From Entomortierella parvispora (Eukaryota; Mortierellomycota; Mortierellomycetes; Mortierellales; Mortierellaceae), in assembly GCA_963573315.1 (NCBI GenBank), contig OY752140.1, forward strand, positions 2,728,001 to 2,792,000: DNA of 64,000 nt, written 5' to 3'. The stretch's first letter is position 1; the number at the start of each line of letters is the position of its first letter. The notes below the pieces were generated by a model. It searched no databases, was not told the origin of the DNA, and saw nothing but the letters and a program-made list of their open reading frames with translations. Below are positions 19,401 to 33,200 of the stretch, piece after piece. Made by a program: the position numbers and the translations under genes.

Positions 19401-22400
19401 TCGAGGGTGGTGTCGAGGGGGCATTCGAGGCCAGGAGCTGAAGGTACTGGTCACGCTCCGAGTCTGCCACCTCACTAATGTCGACAACTTCGCCATCCAA
19501 CTTTTGAAAGTAGTTATCGATGAGGTACATGTTGTGTTTGCAGAGCAAGAGCAAGCCCTCCACTGCATCCAAACCAGTGACTCGACTCATATTGTAAACC
19601 TCGTATACAACATCGCCTGCCTCCAACAACCGCAAGATCTTGCGATTAGCTGCTTCTTCAAAAGCAGGTTCAGAGTCCTTATCCTGGTCGACATCGGCAC
19701 TGGCAGGCATGTCTCCTTCCGCGCCATTAGCTTCCGCTTCCTGAGCTGTCTCGGAGGATTCGGAAGCGTCATCTTCTGCAGCATTATCGCCTCCACTGTC
19801 ACCGTTGTCGTCGACGCTGTCCTTATCGCTCTTGGTATCCTGACTCTTGTCGAATGAGACAACTGATGCAACGTCCGCCTCTTTAAGTTTTTCCACCTTG
19901 CCCTTAAGAGGAGCTTGTCCAGTCAGTGGGCTTGACTTTACATTCTTGGGGATACTGAGGCTTGAGATCTTTGTATCCATGGAAGAAGTGGAACCACCTT
20001 GCTTGGGCAAATAAGGTTCCTCCGTCTTTCGTTCGTCCACGCGGAGTTTGCGCCTCATTCTCGATCGTGCCTCTGTAAAGTCCAGTCGCCATCTTGTAGG
20101 ACCCCGGTTAGCCGCCGCGGTCTTGTCTTCCCAGATGGCTCCTTTGCGACAGACATCGCGGACAAGGTTCTTCCATTCATTCTTGACAAAGCGGACATGA
20201 TCGTCCAAGTCCTGAAGTGATTTCGCATATCGGACCTCCTCCATGTCCTGGATGCTGCGGGTCCATCCAAGCGTCTTGAGCTTGTAAGTTTGAAGGATGT
20301 TGCGCTCCACATGCTGTCGACGGAAGAGTCGCTTCAACTTTTGAGTCCGTCGGTTGTATTGTTGCCTCTGAGAATCTTCGCCTACACGGGTCTCGATTGC
20401 CGTCATGGCATCCCACGACTTACGGAACTCTGTAAAGATCGAGTCCAATTGAGCAGTATGAGAAGCACGCCATTTTACAAATTCAGGGTAGTTCTAAAGT
20501 ACAAAGGGAGCACAGCGGTCAGGATAGCGGAAATGATCAATATCAAACATGTCGAAATAGAGCGCGTTGCACTTACTCCTTCCACCAGAGCACTATAGCC
20601 CTCGTCAGCTGAATCTTCGTCATCACTGGGGCTCGTCGGTTTGAGCTTTAGTAGACCTGAAGCCTCGATAGGTCGCATCAGGAAGACCAACTTGATCAAG
20701 ATCATCATGGTCGCCCTCGTCTTCACATCTGCATCCGGCAAGAACGAAAACAGGTGCAAGATCAGGCACTTCATGAATTCGACATCGCCTGGCGAAGAGC
20801 TCAGCAAGATCTTTTGGAAATAGATACACTTGTCCAAAAGCGCCTCGAGTTTTGAAGTCTGAATTTCGTGACCGATCTGACACTGACCCAGCGTGAAACA
20901 CACAAGTCGATACAACAGAGACGTCATTTGGGTCTTGACCACATCGGGGGCCGATGAAGAGGTTGCAGGCAATGCCCCAGCGGAGGTTGAGTCTTGCGAA
21001 ATGATCTCGAGAACATTTGCAATGAGGTCAAATTGGATGAGATACGAGCCCACAAACCAGTTCTGGCACGTCAAATCCACGATCAGTTCGCAAAACTGCA
21101 CCACGTTCGCCATCACTCGACTATCTGCAAGGACTTCGGGTTGTGCTTGAATGTTCTGCTCCAATCCAATAATGACATGCCCAAGAAGGAAACTCTGGAA
21201 GTAGATTTGATGATCTATTGAAGAAGCAGAGAGATAGTGAGTCGATAAGTTCAAACATGTTGTCTGTTGGAGGCATTGATCCGCTTTTCGTTTCCCCCTC
21301 CTTGTGTTTACCCTTGTACGCAGGCGGGCATGACTGCAGCAGCAACTCAATGGCGGTCATGGAACGAGGAGCGCTGTCCAAGACAGAATCGATGCAGATC
21401 ACGACAAAAAGCTTCAGAATCGACAGCGCAATGGGCTCCTGGACAATCTTAAGATCCACATCGCGTACGCGACCCATGTTCGCATTCGAAGGTGTTCTCC
21501 GGAAGGTGCCTTCAGAGAACGTCTGAGAGACATTCAAAGATGATGTTTGTGCGGCAGTTAGTGACAGGCTGGAAGAAGCTGGAGCTACAGGGGCTGTTTG
21601 TGACCTTGAGGTGGACGCGTTTGTTGGTGATTCAGAACGAGTGCTGGTCACTGGTGTCGAACCCGATTCGCCAACAGAACTCGAATCGACAGTCTTTGCC
21701 TCTGAAGCAATGAAGGAGGATACCGAAGAATGCTCCGAACTGCGACCTGAAGTTGACTTTGTCCCAGTCGTCTCTGATTCCCCTGCCGGGGCAGTGTTGG
21801 CTGAGGTTGGGTACTCATTGTGTCGAGATGCTGGCTCGGAGGCAATGTAATCCAGCTCAAGCTCCACCGCCATTGCCTTCGTACTGTGACAAATGAATGG
21901 GAAAAGAATGGCAGCAAGTTCATCAATGAACTCTGGGCGGACGAAAATCTCCTTGAAGATCCTTGAGCTAGCCTGCATCTCTGTGAAGAACTCGATCAAA
22001 GTTTGGTATGTTTCCACGACTTTGGTTGTGCGACCTTGATCAGATTCCGTCATCTTGCCATGCGCTCCTGAGGGTGTTACGGCGGCCGCAACACCGTTTC
22101 TGAGAATAGTCATCAATGTGGGAAGGATGTCTGGACAAGACAGTCGACTGAACGCTTCGATCGAGTCGCCATAGAGCAAATGCAGAGTCTCATTGTCCAT
22201 TGGAGCCCGCAGCGGAACCTCGCAAACATCCACGCCCAGAAGTATGCTGATCACTACGTGGATCATCGGTACGACATTCCAGAACTGAGGGATATAAGAC
22301 TGGAGGACCAAAAAGCCATAAGACGCCCTGAACTTGGTCACATAGGCGGGTCCCTGCGTGTACAATAACCTGGCCAGGATCCGCATGGCCAAGACTGCCC

Positions 22401-25400
22401 CATATGGATTTCCAGCATTTTCGATAAACAACAGAGTCCACTTGTTGGTAATAGTAGTGGCAAACTTGTGCACGTAATCCACATTTCCACGCTCGCACAA
22501 GATCTGCTCAAGCATCTCCATGATAGCGTTGCCCATAACGGCATGCTTCAGAGTCGTAGGAACCGTCACCTCCCTGGGATCAAACACAATGTCAACGTTA
22601 AGAGAAGCCCTGGAACCCTCCAAATCCTCTGCCTTCAAGTCAGGTTGTCGCTGCGAAGACACTGACAACGAACGGTTGCTATTGGCTAGTGTGGATGAAC
22701 GGCTAATGGTAAGTAATGAGCCAACTCAACGCAGTAAAACTATTCATCAAGGTCATACATTGCTTAATCGTGGACACGAGGAATGTTGCCAAGTTGCGGA
22801 CAGTTTCGGTCGAGAAGTGGTTGAATACAACAGTCTTCATGGCATCCACATAATGTGGCAACTGGATGACGGGGTAGTTGCCAGTTCTCAAGGGTGCCAA
22901 CATTTTCTTGACCACATCTAATCGATCGAGTTTAAGTGATATTAGCACTCTCAGTCTTACAGACACCGATGCCTTGACTGCTAGTTCACTTACGCATTGT
23001 GCTCAAACGCTTCACGTTAAGCGACGACTTATGACTGTGTTGCAAGAAGATCTTGAATTGTTCCAAGTGCAAAAGCTGAATGTCGATGTCAGTCTTACGC
23101 CAGATATCAAGGTCCAACATCAGGTGACGGAACGCAAACGAATTTGTAATAACAGAATCGCTAGAGGAGCAAAAATGAGGTCAGTGCCAGTGCTTTAGAA
23201 GTAATCAAGTCTTTGATTCTATAGAGTCCAACTTACTCGGGATATTCCAGATCCATTCCTACGACACTCAGGAGGGTGTTCATCATTTCGATAGAAAAAA
23301 GCGCCTTCTTTTGCTTGAGAATATATCCCAAGATCTCGTATCCAAAGATGCGCTCCATGTCCTCTGAATTGCGCCAACTGCATCGGATCAATTGATCAAG
23401 CAGCAGCACCGCCTTCTCCAAAGTCGCAGTGTCCTGGTCAAAAGTAACGAAGTAATGAATTAGAGCCACCGGTGGAAAGTACGCGTTCGAGTCCCTGCCA
23501 AGAAAAAAAAATACTGGGACTCACCTTTGCACTTTCGACAATCCTGAGAGCGACTACACACCCTCCGACTTTCCAAATAGAGTCATCCAAGCCCCGAGGA
23601 GCAGCAACCAAAGGACTGCCGACAAGAATACCAATGGCCGATAATGGATTGATTCCACGATGGATCCTTGGGATTGCAGAGTTGAATAGAATCCTGCAGA
23701 ATTGATCCTTCTGGTTGATGCCTGCAAGAGCGCCCACAGTCCTAGTGTCCGCAGAGTCCAGTAGGTTGCCTCCTGAGAATGCAAAGACAAGCTTGTCCTC
23801 TGGGATACTGTTTCCTATCGTACCTCGGATGGCGTTCATAAGGGCAATTTGCTCTTCGTGGTTGCGACTATTAGGTGAGGATCTCCGACGAGCGGCTTCA
23901 AGATTGATGTTCAGAGCCGTGGACGTCTCATACGTCTGGAATTTGCCAAGTGAGTCCTGGAAGTTGCCGTGGTATCTTGGACTCAAATTGTACAAAACAT
24001 CCATAATCTGCACGTCTAGCGGCTCATCCACGAGGTAGCAAGGGCCCAAATTCCAAGACAACGTAGAACCCTCTCTCTTGGCCGTCATCTTTGGTTTTTG
24101 GTGTCTTCCCAGATAACCCTTGACTTCACCGCTTGGGGAAGAGAGATAGCCGCACTTGATCTTGTCGCCCAGAATGCCGTCAATATAGACCGAGAGCGAG
24201 CCACCGGGAATGGTCAACTTTGGTTTTGAGTGCACCAGCGCAAGATGATACCACCGACCAATCTCGAAAGCAAAGTTAAAGGACACCGAGTGATGATGAG
24301 AAACACTCACCACCAGTTTGTGGGTCTCTGGTTCAATTTGAACGCTCAAAAAGCAGCGTTGATCCTCATCCGAGATCTCCAGTATTTGAATCGCCAGTTC
24401 ATCGTCAAAGGATTCGATGCAAAGCCAGGCCAAGAAAGTGTAGCCACTGGTTGGAGGAAAGTTGTGCGAGCCGAGCGATCGAAGATCCAACCGACTGTAT
24501 CCATCAAACTGGACAAAGCTCGGCCATCTGGAGTGGGTTACGCCGTGCAAAAGCATATCCAACAATCCGGAGCATTCGCCAAATGAGATTTCCTTGGTAG
24601 CACTAAACTTCTCCATGAGATAACGGAACCCGACCGAGGACATGCCCATCTCAATGAGGCGTTTTGATAATCGTGACATGATGTCACGCTTCGCGCCTCC
24701 GTCATCCACCTCGCTCGAGCCTCCATTCTCGATCGTCGGGGTATCAAAAAGAACCTTTAACAGCTCGTTCAACAGTCCAGTCTGACCCATGAGGACCTGA
24801 TTTCTCCTATTGGCGCAAGACAGTGCAAAGAGAGACATCATTGCACAGAATGCAAGCGATTCTTGGTCCTTAAGGCCCATGCTGATCTTCCAGATACCAA
24901 GAACAACATGGGGGTTCTGAACACAAATCTTGGGGCTATTGAGCCACTTGGCAACCATCTCTGGCGTTTGTTCGACCTCCTCTGGGTTGTCAAAGATGTG
25001 GAGTACAGACTCGTTCTGGATCGCAAACGCAAACAGGATTCCTAGCATACTAGCGGCATCTCCTGACGTGCCAAAGACCCCTGTCAGTTGCAGTGCGTCG
25101 GCCAGGGACCCGAACCCAATATGTTCCTCAAAGTAGTTGCTGTTGCCTGGATGATCCCGCATGGATTCCGAGAGGACCGAGAAGACTTTGGTGAATAACT
25201 CTAGCATATCTCCCTTTGTAGGGATTCTCTCGTCCGTTTTGGGGTCCCGACGTTGTTTCCTTTTTGGCAGTTCAAGCTTATCAAACTTGTCGATCATCAC
25301 GTACGCGTCCTCCAGTCGAATAAGAAGTGAAACGATCGAGACATATCCCCCCCCTTCCCTGAAAACATCTTTGAGCTCAGGGCACTCTAGGAAGACTTCG

Positions 25401-28400
25401 TTCAAAGCGTTTAGGATCGCCATCTTCATCTTGAAGTCGTAGCGGTTCAATGATTGAAGGATCTCGCAGAGTTGTGTCAGTTGGTAGGGGGCCGACATCA
25501 GCTTAGGGCCTTGTAATCCAGCACCAGAACCAGGCAGAGATTTAGCTGCTGAAGATTCTTTATCCTCCAAAAAGAACCGATAGCTCTCGACAACAAGTAC
25601 AATGACGACGCGCAAGATTCCATCACGGGTTTCGTTGTAATGAAGCAGAGAAAAGAGGTCACCGCGGAAACTATAAAAACGAAGGTGAATTAGATTATGT
25701 TTCGAAATCCATGATAGGGAACTATACTACATCCAAAGACACTGTTCAACTTACGTAGATTGGAAGAGAGCGATATTACTCCTACTTCCTCGAAGTAATT
25801 CCACCAGGCATCCCATGATGCTGTTGAAATGATGAACAACCTCAATACCGTACTTGCGCGGCTTTGATACACCGGGCGTGAAGGCCTTTCCAAAGTCGAT
25901 CACCGACAGCCGATTGTTGAAACTGGGACTTCCAAATGTTTCTCGCAACACGATCGACAGTTCTTCCAGCATGTTGCAGAACATGTCTATCAGACCAACT
26001 TCCCGAAGCACGTCTTTGAATCCTGGAGATGTTTGAAGGAGACTGGCCACCGTATCGCAGACCAATGCCGTTGTTCTTGGAGAAGAAGTTCCCTGGAAAT
26101 GAATAGAAAGGATCACTAGATCGCGGAATGGTACGTAATTCAAGTCCTTGAGCACAAAAGTGAAAAGCTCCATCACGGATGACTATTAAAATTGGTATTA
26201 TCGTATTAGTGTCTTGTCTTTTCTTTTGTCAATCATCCATTCATGTGGGCAATGTTTAGCTACCTGTAAATCTGGATGGTATGTGTCTAGTCGCTCGATT
26301 GCATACGAGAGAATATTTAGGCGCTCCAATAAGAAATAGTTCATAGGGTGGTCTCTAATGATGGAAAGTAAGGTAGCAAATACAGTCAACGAGAACTGGT
26401 GGGGCGGTGTTTCCTGGCCCTTGTTCCCGGGTGGTAAAAGAGTCATGGCAGAGATGTCTGGGTATAAAAGCGCTGTGACCAACACTTGGCACGCCTCCAT
26501 GTTTCGAACGACAGCGCCGGCTAAATGGAGTACATAGAATCGAGACATTAGAATCAACTACTTTCAAATGACACATGCATCACTTTTACCAAGTTCCTAC
26601 CATGTTCAGGGCCAACTACAGGGAGTGTAAAATCTATTTCAAAGTGGGTGGTGTTAGAGACGTGCATATGAGGAATGTGTTTGGGAAAAGTTCTTGACAT
26701 AGGACGACTTGATACACACCATGATGCTGATAGGGAGTGCCCTCTTCCGGCTGTGGAAGGGCTTCCTTGTCGATGAAAACCAACTCCTCAATCAGAGAGA
26801 TTATGGTATACTAAAATCAATAGTTTTACCAGCTGTTAGGTCATACCTTCGACATCGTTCCGAACAGACATAACATGATTACCTTGAAGGTCAGCATATC
26901 CTCATCGAAAGGTGGAGAGACTAAGAGCATGGCCAATGTTTCGTATATCTTGTTGGCCTTGAAATCATCAAGCAGCACACTCGACATCAACGACGATTTC
27001 TAGAGTGACCATTTCAGTTAGGTGAGTACAGCTATTGTGATTAAAAGACTTTAGTAAAGCATTAGCTTATCCTACCTTGATTAACTTGACAATGATCCGT
27101 AGAATAAGAATCCCTTCCTCCCGATGTACAGAGTCGATGCTCCCATCCACCAGGTATTCGCCCAAGGCATCCGACAAAAGCTTTGCACATTGTTTTGAAT
27201 GGAGATACGGCATGACATCTGTTTCGGTTGTTTCTACGACAAAGTCAAGTACGTCCATAACCCTGTCAAACAATTGGTGCACGCACGTTAGAGTCCGATT
27301 GTGACGCATTGTCGTCAGACCTCACAGTTGCACATTACCTAGCCTTCCATATGTATAGTTCCGCTGGATCTCCGCCGAGTGTACTGCTACGTTGAATAAC
27401 AAGTGCCTCGAACATTTCGTAGAACTCGTCGCTTCCAATCAAAACTGCAATGACTGGCTTTCTCCACAGAAGCTTCTTCAGTGCATTCGTCAGAGTTGAA
27501 ATAACCAAAATCGATGCCACACTCTGCTCTTGTGGATCCTCAAACTCTTGAGATGGAAACTCGACAAAGTTGAGAAACACTTTCAAAAGCCCTGAATGAA
27601 CCTTTTGTTGAGCAAGGATGGTCAGCAAATTATCCTAGAGTGGGTGGCAAGTTTTGTGGCGTGAGTATGTGGTTAGAGCGTTGTGCCACGCGCAAGGCTC
27701 TCGCTGCTTAGGTCATTCATACCGGAGCCTTGGAGAGAATATCGATGGTCTTGAGAGCATTGAATGTCTCTGATCTCCGTAGAACCTTCATGTATTCTAT
27801 TCACAGGCATATTCACAGGGATATGCAGTCAGATTCAAAGATACAAGCTCGACGCAGGCCTTGATTGAGATATGGTCATGGAAATACCTAGACTTGCTTT
27901 CTTCCGCGGCAAAGATTGCATTTCCACAGAGTCGATGGCATTAACGATCTGGGCGCTGGCCATTGCTGCAAATGCCTTTGTATCATGGATGCTAGAATGG
28001 AACGTTACGAGACACTGTCAACACCTGCGCAACACCCAGTGGGCTGTTCTAATTATGATTTCCGCTTGTCCATTTTCAATGTCCAGAATTAACCAGTTGC
28101 AGAGAGGACAAGGGGCTGACTGAATCCACGGATATGCCATGCCCTCCTGGCCAAATGCCAATCAAGATGATCCGCCCCTGTTGATCCAGTCACGCCGCGG
28201 TCCTGCGAATCTGTTTGCCGATGGCTAAGTAACCGCTGCGACGGGTCCCGAGGGAATGTGCTGGCGCTCACCTCTCGGATACTTGCTGGCCAGAGACCTG
28301 TCTGCCAAAGATCGAGGCAAACAGCTGGAGCGCTATCTGGAGCTGCCTGTTGCGCTGCTACAGACCGCAGCGAAAAGGAGCAAAGGTTAGTTTTCGGGAT

Positions 28401-28889
28401 GCAGGATTTGAAAAGTCAGGCGAATCGTCGTCAGTAGGTCTATGGTGCGATACCTGCTCCTGGTCAGCCTCCATGCATGCAAAGAATGCAGCTCGCAATC
28501 TAGCACGGGCATAAAAAGAATGAACGTGTACGAATACGATCAGTTGGGAGCACTTGACAATTCGAAACGTCCCAGTGGTTCCCATGGTGCACGAGAGGAG
28601 AGGGCGAACAAAGGGCTCACTGCTGTACTGCTGTGTCAGCACTGCAGTTGATTGACAGAGAAGAAGCAAAGAAAGAACGAGAGAAAGAAGGAAAGAAGGA
28701 GAAGAAACAAATGTCCTTGAGCACGTACTGAGTGAGTTGCGCATGCGAGGTGGCATTCTCGGGTGCCGCGCCTGCCACGCCAGTCGAGTCGCGTTCGTCC
28801 CAGCTGTTTTCTAGATCGCGCTCGGACTGCGAGTCCAGGTAGGAGGATGCAGGCAAGGGTTGGAACTTGCCGACGAGGGTCTTCCACAT
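16418..28889 (-). CDS. WDFY3: ALFY/WDFY3-like BEACH-WD40-FYVE protein
   Basis: This 12.5-kb gene has more than twenty short introns and a product of roughly 3,500 residues (not counted exactly). From the start at 28889 (MWKTLVGKFQPLP) come long armadillo-like helical stretches, then a concanavalin-like sandwich (coded about 24550-24000: GYTFLAWLCIESF to YIDGILGDK). A PH-BEACH domain follows (about 19620-19180), then the BEACH domain (about 19130-18135: ISNFQYLMHLNTMAGRTYND, FGHKQQG). WD40 repeats lie at 18026-16792 and a C-terminal FYVE-type zinc finger at about 16690-16421. In animals the family scaffolds aggregates for selective autophagy at PI3P membranes. The finger keeps the eight zinc ligands but its basic motif reads RRFHCR instead of RRHHCR and RVC is RFC, so PI3P affinity may differ. 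Stop TAG is at 16418-16420. The frame is open across all domains. Confidence 0.85.
18103..18120. repeat. G18 homopolymer inside an intron of the BEACH gene
   Basis: A run of 18 G on plus (C on the transcribed message) lies within the intron separating the BEACH exon from the first WD40 exon. Such runs are slippage-prone. It does not touch coding sequence if the donor just left of 18134 is used. Confidence 0.7.
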
Positions 28890-30206
28890 GGTGTGGACGC
28901 GTTAATACTTTTTTTTTTTTTTTTTGCAATTGTAGCCGTGGTTAGATAGGGTATATGATAACAAGCAAAGATAGGCGAGGAGAGGAGAAGAAGTGCGTGC
29001 GTGGATGCGGTTGCTGTTTAGGAAAGAAGACAAGAAAAACAGAGAAAGAAAGGACGGGCTTAGCAAAGGACGCTGTCGAGCAGGGACATTCGGAAAGAAA
29101 AAAAAAAGAGAATGGCGCTGCAGCGATGAAAATGGCAATGCGATCTGGTGAGAAAGGGGAGAGGGAGCGCGCAAAGAAAAGAAAGGAAAGAAGAGAAGGA
29201 AAGAAGGAAAGAAGAGAAGGAAAGAAGGAAAGAAGGGAAGAAAGAAAGGGAGATAATATAGGGGGCGGACTGATGAGAGAGAGAGAGGACGAATGAGTGC
29301 AAGAAAAAGAAGAGGAAGAAGAGGAAGAAGAGGAAGAAGAAGGAAGAAGGGGGTTCGATGAGGTGGGATGGAGTGGGATGGATGGGATTGGACAGAGAGA
29401 GAGACGAGAAAGGGGTGTGCGTGCAAGCAAGTGGATGAGAAGCAGAGAGAGGAAAGAGATCAACGAAGGAGTGCATTCATTATTGTCATTGGCCTGTCCC
29501 TTGGCACTTGCTCCCCTTCATCCGCATGCAAGCATTCATTCCTGTTTCATTCATCCATCCATCCATCCATCCATCCATCCATCCATCCACGCACACACCC
29601 CCAATCAGAGTCGCTCTTTCTTCTCAGCCCGGTCCCTCTGTTCTGGTCTTTTTTGGTCTGCGGGCTGTGCTCTGTTTGCTTCGAGGGTGCAAGGGAAGGA
29701 AAGGGAAGGGACGAGTCGAGTGGATCGATGTGGATAGCATACTCATGTTCCTAGACGGACAACGGACAACGGATAGACATCGATTGCCGGGTGGGAGGGT
29801 GGGTCTCCTCTTCATCTTTCTTCTCGTCCTTCTCGTCCTCCATCCTCCAATCCTCCAATCCTCCAGCTCCACTCCCATCCACTCCCATCCAGTAGTCAGT
29901 CAAAAGACGCGTCCTTCCCCTCCTCCCTCCACGCGCGCACAAATCCACGCACATCCACGCACATTCACGCTATCCTTCCGCGCCTGTCTGTGCTAAACGC
30001 TCTCTTTTTTTTGGTCTTCCTGTTCTTCCCTCGTCATCCTCTTCTTCGCCTCTTTTCTTCCCTTCTCCTCTCTTCTCTCTTTCCGCCTCTGCTCGTCTAA
30101 ATCTCCCTTCCGACCTCCATCTCTCCATCTCCCCCATCCCTCCTTTCTTCTTTCCTTCCTTCCCTCACTCCCTCTCTTGGCACAACACCGAATCACACCT
30201 TCGGGA
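28890..30206. other. Divergent promoter region full of simple repeats
   Basis: This 1.3-kb region separates the starts of the BEACH gene (28889, minus) and the importin gene (30207, plus). It holds a T tract at about 28910-28924, GAAAGAAG/GAAGAG purine arrays at about 29150-29345, and a (CATC)n array at about 29545-29590. Pyrimidine-rich DNA leads into the importin start. Open frames here are products of the repeats and I support none. Confidence 0.7.
29545..29590. repeat. (CATC)n microsatellite
   Basis: About eleven uninterrupted CATC units occur in the region between the two divergent promoters. Confidence 0.85.
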
Positions 30207-33200
30207 ATGGATCACGCCGTCTTCAACACCCTGACAGACACCCTGTCCCAAGATGCCAACCTGCGCATGGCCGCAGAGCTCCATCTTAAAGAGCTGCAAT
30301 CCAACCCAGGTAAGAAAAACACCATGTCTCCTCGGCTCCCTTGAAGGCCCAATCCACCGCCGCGCCACCACCAGACCAAGCAAAGACAGGGAGCACAGAC
30401 CCCGCAGGCGCGTCCTTCCCTCAGTCCAGCCCCAACTCGCGCATGTTCTGCACCGGGTGGCTCCCACACTAATTTGCATCCTCGCGTGTTCCTGAAATGC
30501 AACTGCCCGCAGAATTCCCGATCAGCCTCTCCAAGCTGGCCTTGGCGCAGGAATGCGACCTCTCCCCGCGACACTCTGCCGCGGTCCTCCTCAAGAGCTA
30601 CGTCGACAACCAATGGTCCGAGAAAAGCCCAAAGTTCCGCGGACCAGAGCCCCCTGCAGAGGTAACCCGGTGCAAGGGCAGGAATCCCGTTTGCCACCAA
30701 TTTCCAACTGTTTGTTCCTCTTCTCGCTATCCTAACAACCCGCTCGATCCTCTCTTTGCTCTCGACGCCACGGACCCTTTTACAGACCAAGGCCATTGTC
30801 CGTAATCTCATCCTGACAGGGCTTTCAGATCCTACCAACAGGATCCGGACAGCCTGTGTAAGAGGAAGCTCAATAGAGATAGACTGTAACCCAAAATGAT
30901 GCTCCACTCGACTCGTTGATGGCTGACTCCCCATCGCACTTTTTTTAGGCCTACGTTGTATCAAAGATTGCTCATCTTGACTGGCCAGACTCCTGGTCCA
31001 ACCTGTTGGATGTTCTTGTACATCACTTGAAGAGCGGGACCACAGACGAGGTCCACGGCTCCATGAGAGTTTTAGCAGGTGACAAGCTCACGCAGTTGCG
31101 CCACCGTCCTCATGCTTAAACTGGTCGCGTCGATACTAACGACAATCCTCTCCATAATCCCTGTCGCAGAATTTGTTAGCAAAGACATTTCGCATGTTCA
31201 ACTTCCAGTGATAGCGCCTGTCCTCTTTCCTGAATTGCTGCGGATTTTGAAATCAGAACAGGTCAGTGAACAAGACACGTTCCTATCTGTTTGGGCAGAA
31301 ACAGACTCCTCCAGGTTCGCGTTACTCACGCGTCCACCTTTGACCGCATTTTAACATTGGCAAGCATAGTCCTACTCTCATGCCACCCGGTCTAGATGCG
31401 CATCCATCTTTCGCAATGCGGTCGAAATGCTCTTCACTATCAAGGATGAACACCCAGAAGACGTAAAAACATATCTTACCCCCATCTTTGCAGACTGGAA
31501 TGATGCATTCCTTGCAATCCTCAACAAACGCACTACAGACTCGCCTGAGATTGAAGTCGCGGAATGGGGTTTAAAAGCAGAGATATTAAAGGTAGCTCTC
31601 AGTTCACAAAAGAAAAGTTCTGAAATGGAGTATACGCAAAATCCTTACGATTCTTTATCTTTTAGTGCATCAACATGTCGACAGCCGGTTTCCCAAAACT
31701 CACAGGACCCTACGTGATGCCAGTGCTCTCTGCGGTCTGGCAGGATATTGTTCAATTACGACAAAGATATCTGCGAGAATGCGTCAATTGTAACCCAGAG
31801 AGCGCATGGAACACGTACCAGGACTCGGACGGCGACAGCATCGGATTTGAGTCGCTACTCTTTGTCCAGTTTGAATTTATTCAGAGCGCATGTCGGAGGA
31901 TCAAACTGACAAAGAACGCCTTCATTGGGGAAGATGGGCAATCAGGAATCATACACGAGCTAGTATGGAGCGCTTTGAACTATATGCAGATGACGGACGA
32001 ACAGGCAGAGTCTTGGAATGCCGATCCAAATCAATTTATCGCCGACGAAGAGGACGACAGCTGCTCATTCAATGTGCGCATCGCCGCATTGGATATACTT
32101 TTAACTCTTGTTGACAACTACGAGTCTCGGACACTACAGACCCTGAGCTTGAGCGTGAACCAGGTTATGACGGATTCGCTGAACGACAAGGCCAACGGGC
32201 ATCCCGGCTGGTGGAAAGCACAAGAGTCCAGTCTGTTGGCCGTAGGACTCATGGCAGAAGATATCTGTGATGCTATCAAGAACGGAGAACCATCCCCCAT
32301 CAATGTGGCTGCATTGTTCGATCATGTGGTCCTGGCAAATCTGTCCGCTCATGACATTCCTTTTCTTCAAGGACGGTCGTTCATTTTCGCCTCCCAGTTT
32401 GCCCCCATCTTGCCTGTCAACTTGGCGGCGCAATATGTTTCAGCCGCTGTAGATGCCATCCTCAATGCTCAGTCGGCCGTTGTCAAAATTTCTGCGCTCA
32501 AGGCCCTTAACAATTTTAATCAATATCTAGACAAAGAGTATCTTGCGCCCCATCAACGAGCCATTCTACAAGGAATTGCCCCTCTTATCGAAATCACCAC
32601 GGAGGAGACTCTGACCTTGATTTTACGCACACTGAGTACAACCTCGAAGGTAAACTCAAGAATCCTGGGAGTTGTCGCCGTTATTCTCAGGGCGAGAGCT
32701 GACTCTTCCATATTTAGATTGACGAGCAAGTGACAGCCGAATACGAGTCAACTTTGGGCCCTTTGGTGATGGAATGCTGGACAAAATACCCTGCAGAACA
32801 CTTGATGGCACCGACAGTCATGGACTTCTTTGAAACCTTGGCTAGCAACCCCTTTATGAACCCTGCGTTGAGCGCTAGAGCTCTCCCAGTTCTGTTGAGC
32901 ATGATCTCTGTCGAGTACCCTGACAAACCTATGATGGCAGCCGCCATTGATCTGCTAGCTGCCTTAATTCGTGGTGGGTCCTCACCTTTGCCTCCAGGAT
33001 CGATCGCCCAGATTTTCCCAAGCGTCATGTCTGTCCTGCTGACCCTTGAGGATCGTGATATTTTGCAGGTATTAATATGCACCTATGTATCATTGGAACT
33101 TTTTTTTTCTTTTTGAAGGCGAACAACATCGAGAGATAACTAAGAACTTATACTTCTCTGTTTTAGAGCGGGCAAGAGTGTCTGAAGGTCGTTATTCAAA

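Noticed and set aside
28902-29737. Long open frames on both strands, rich in Ser/Leu/Phe or Glu/Lys/Arg
   Set aside because: They come from GAAG and CATC simple repeats in the divergent promoter region; no start context, domain or splice partner.
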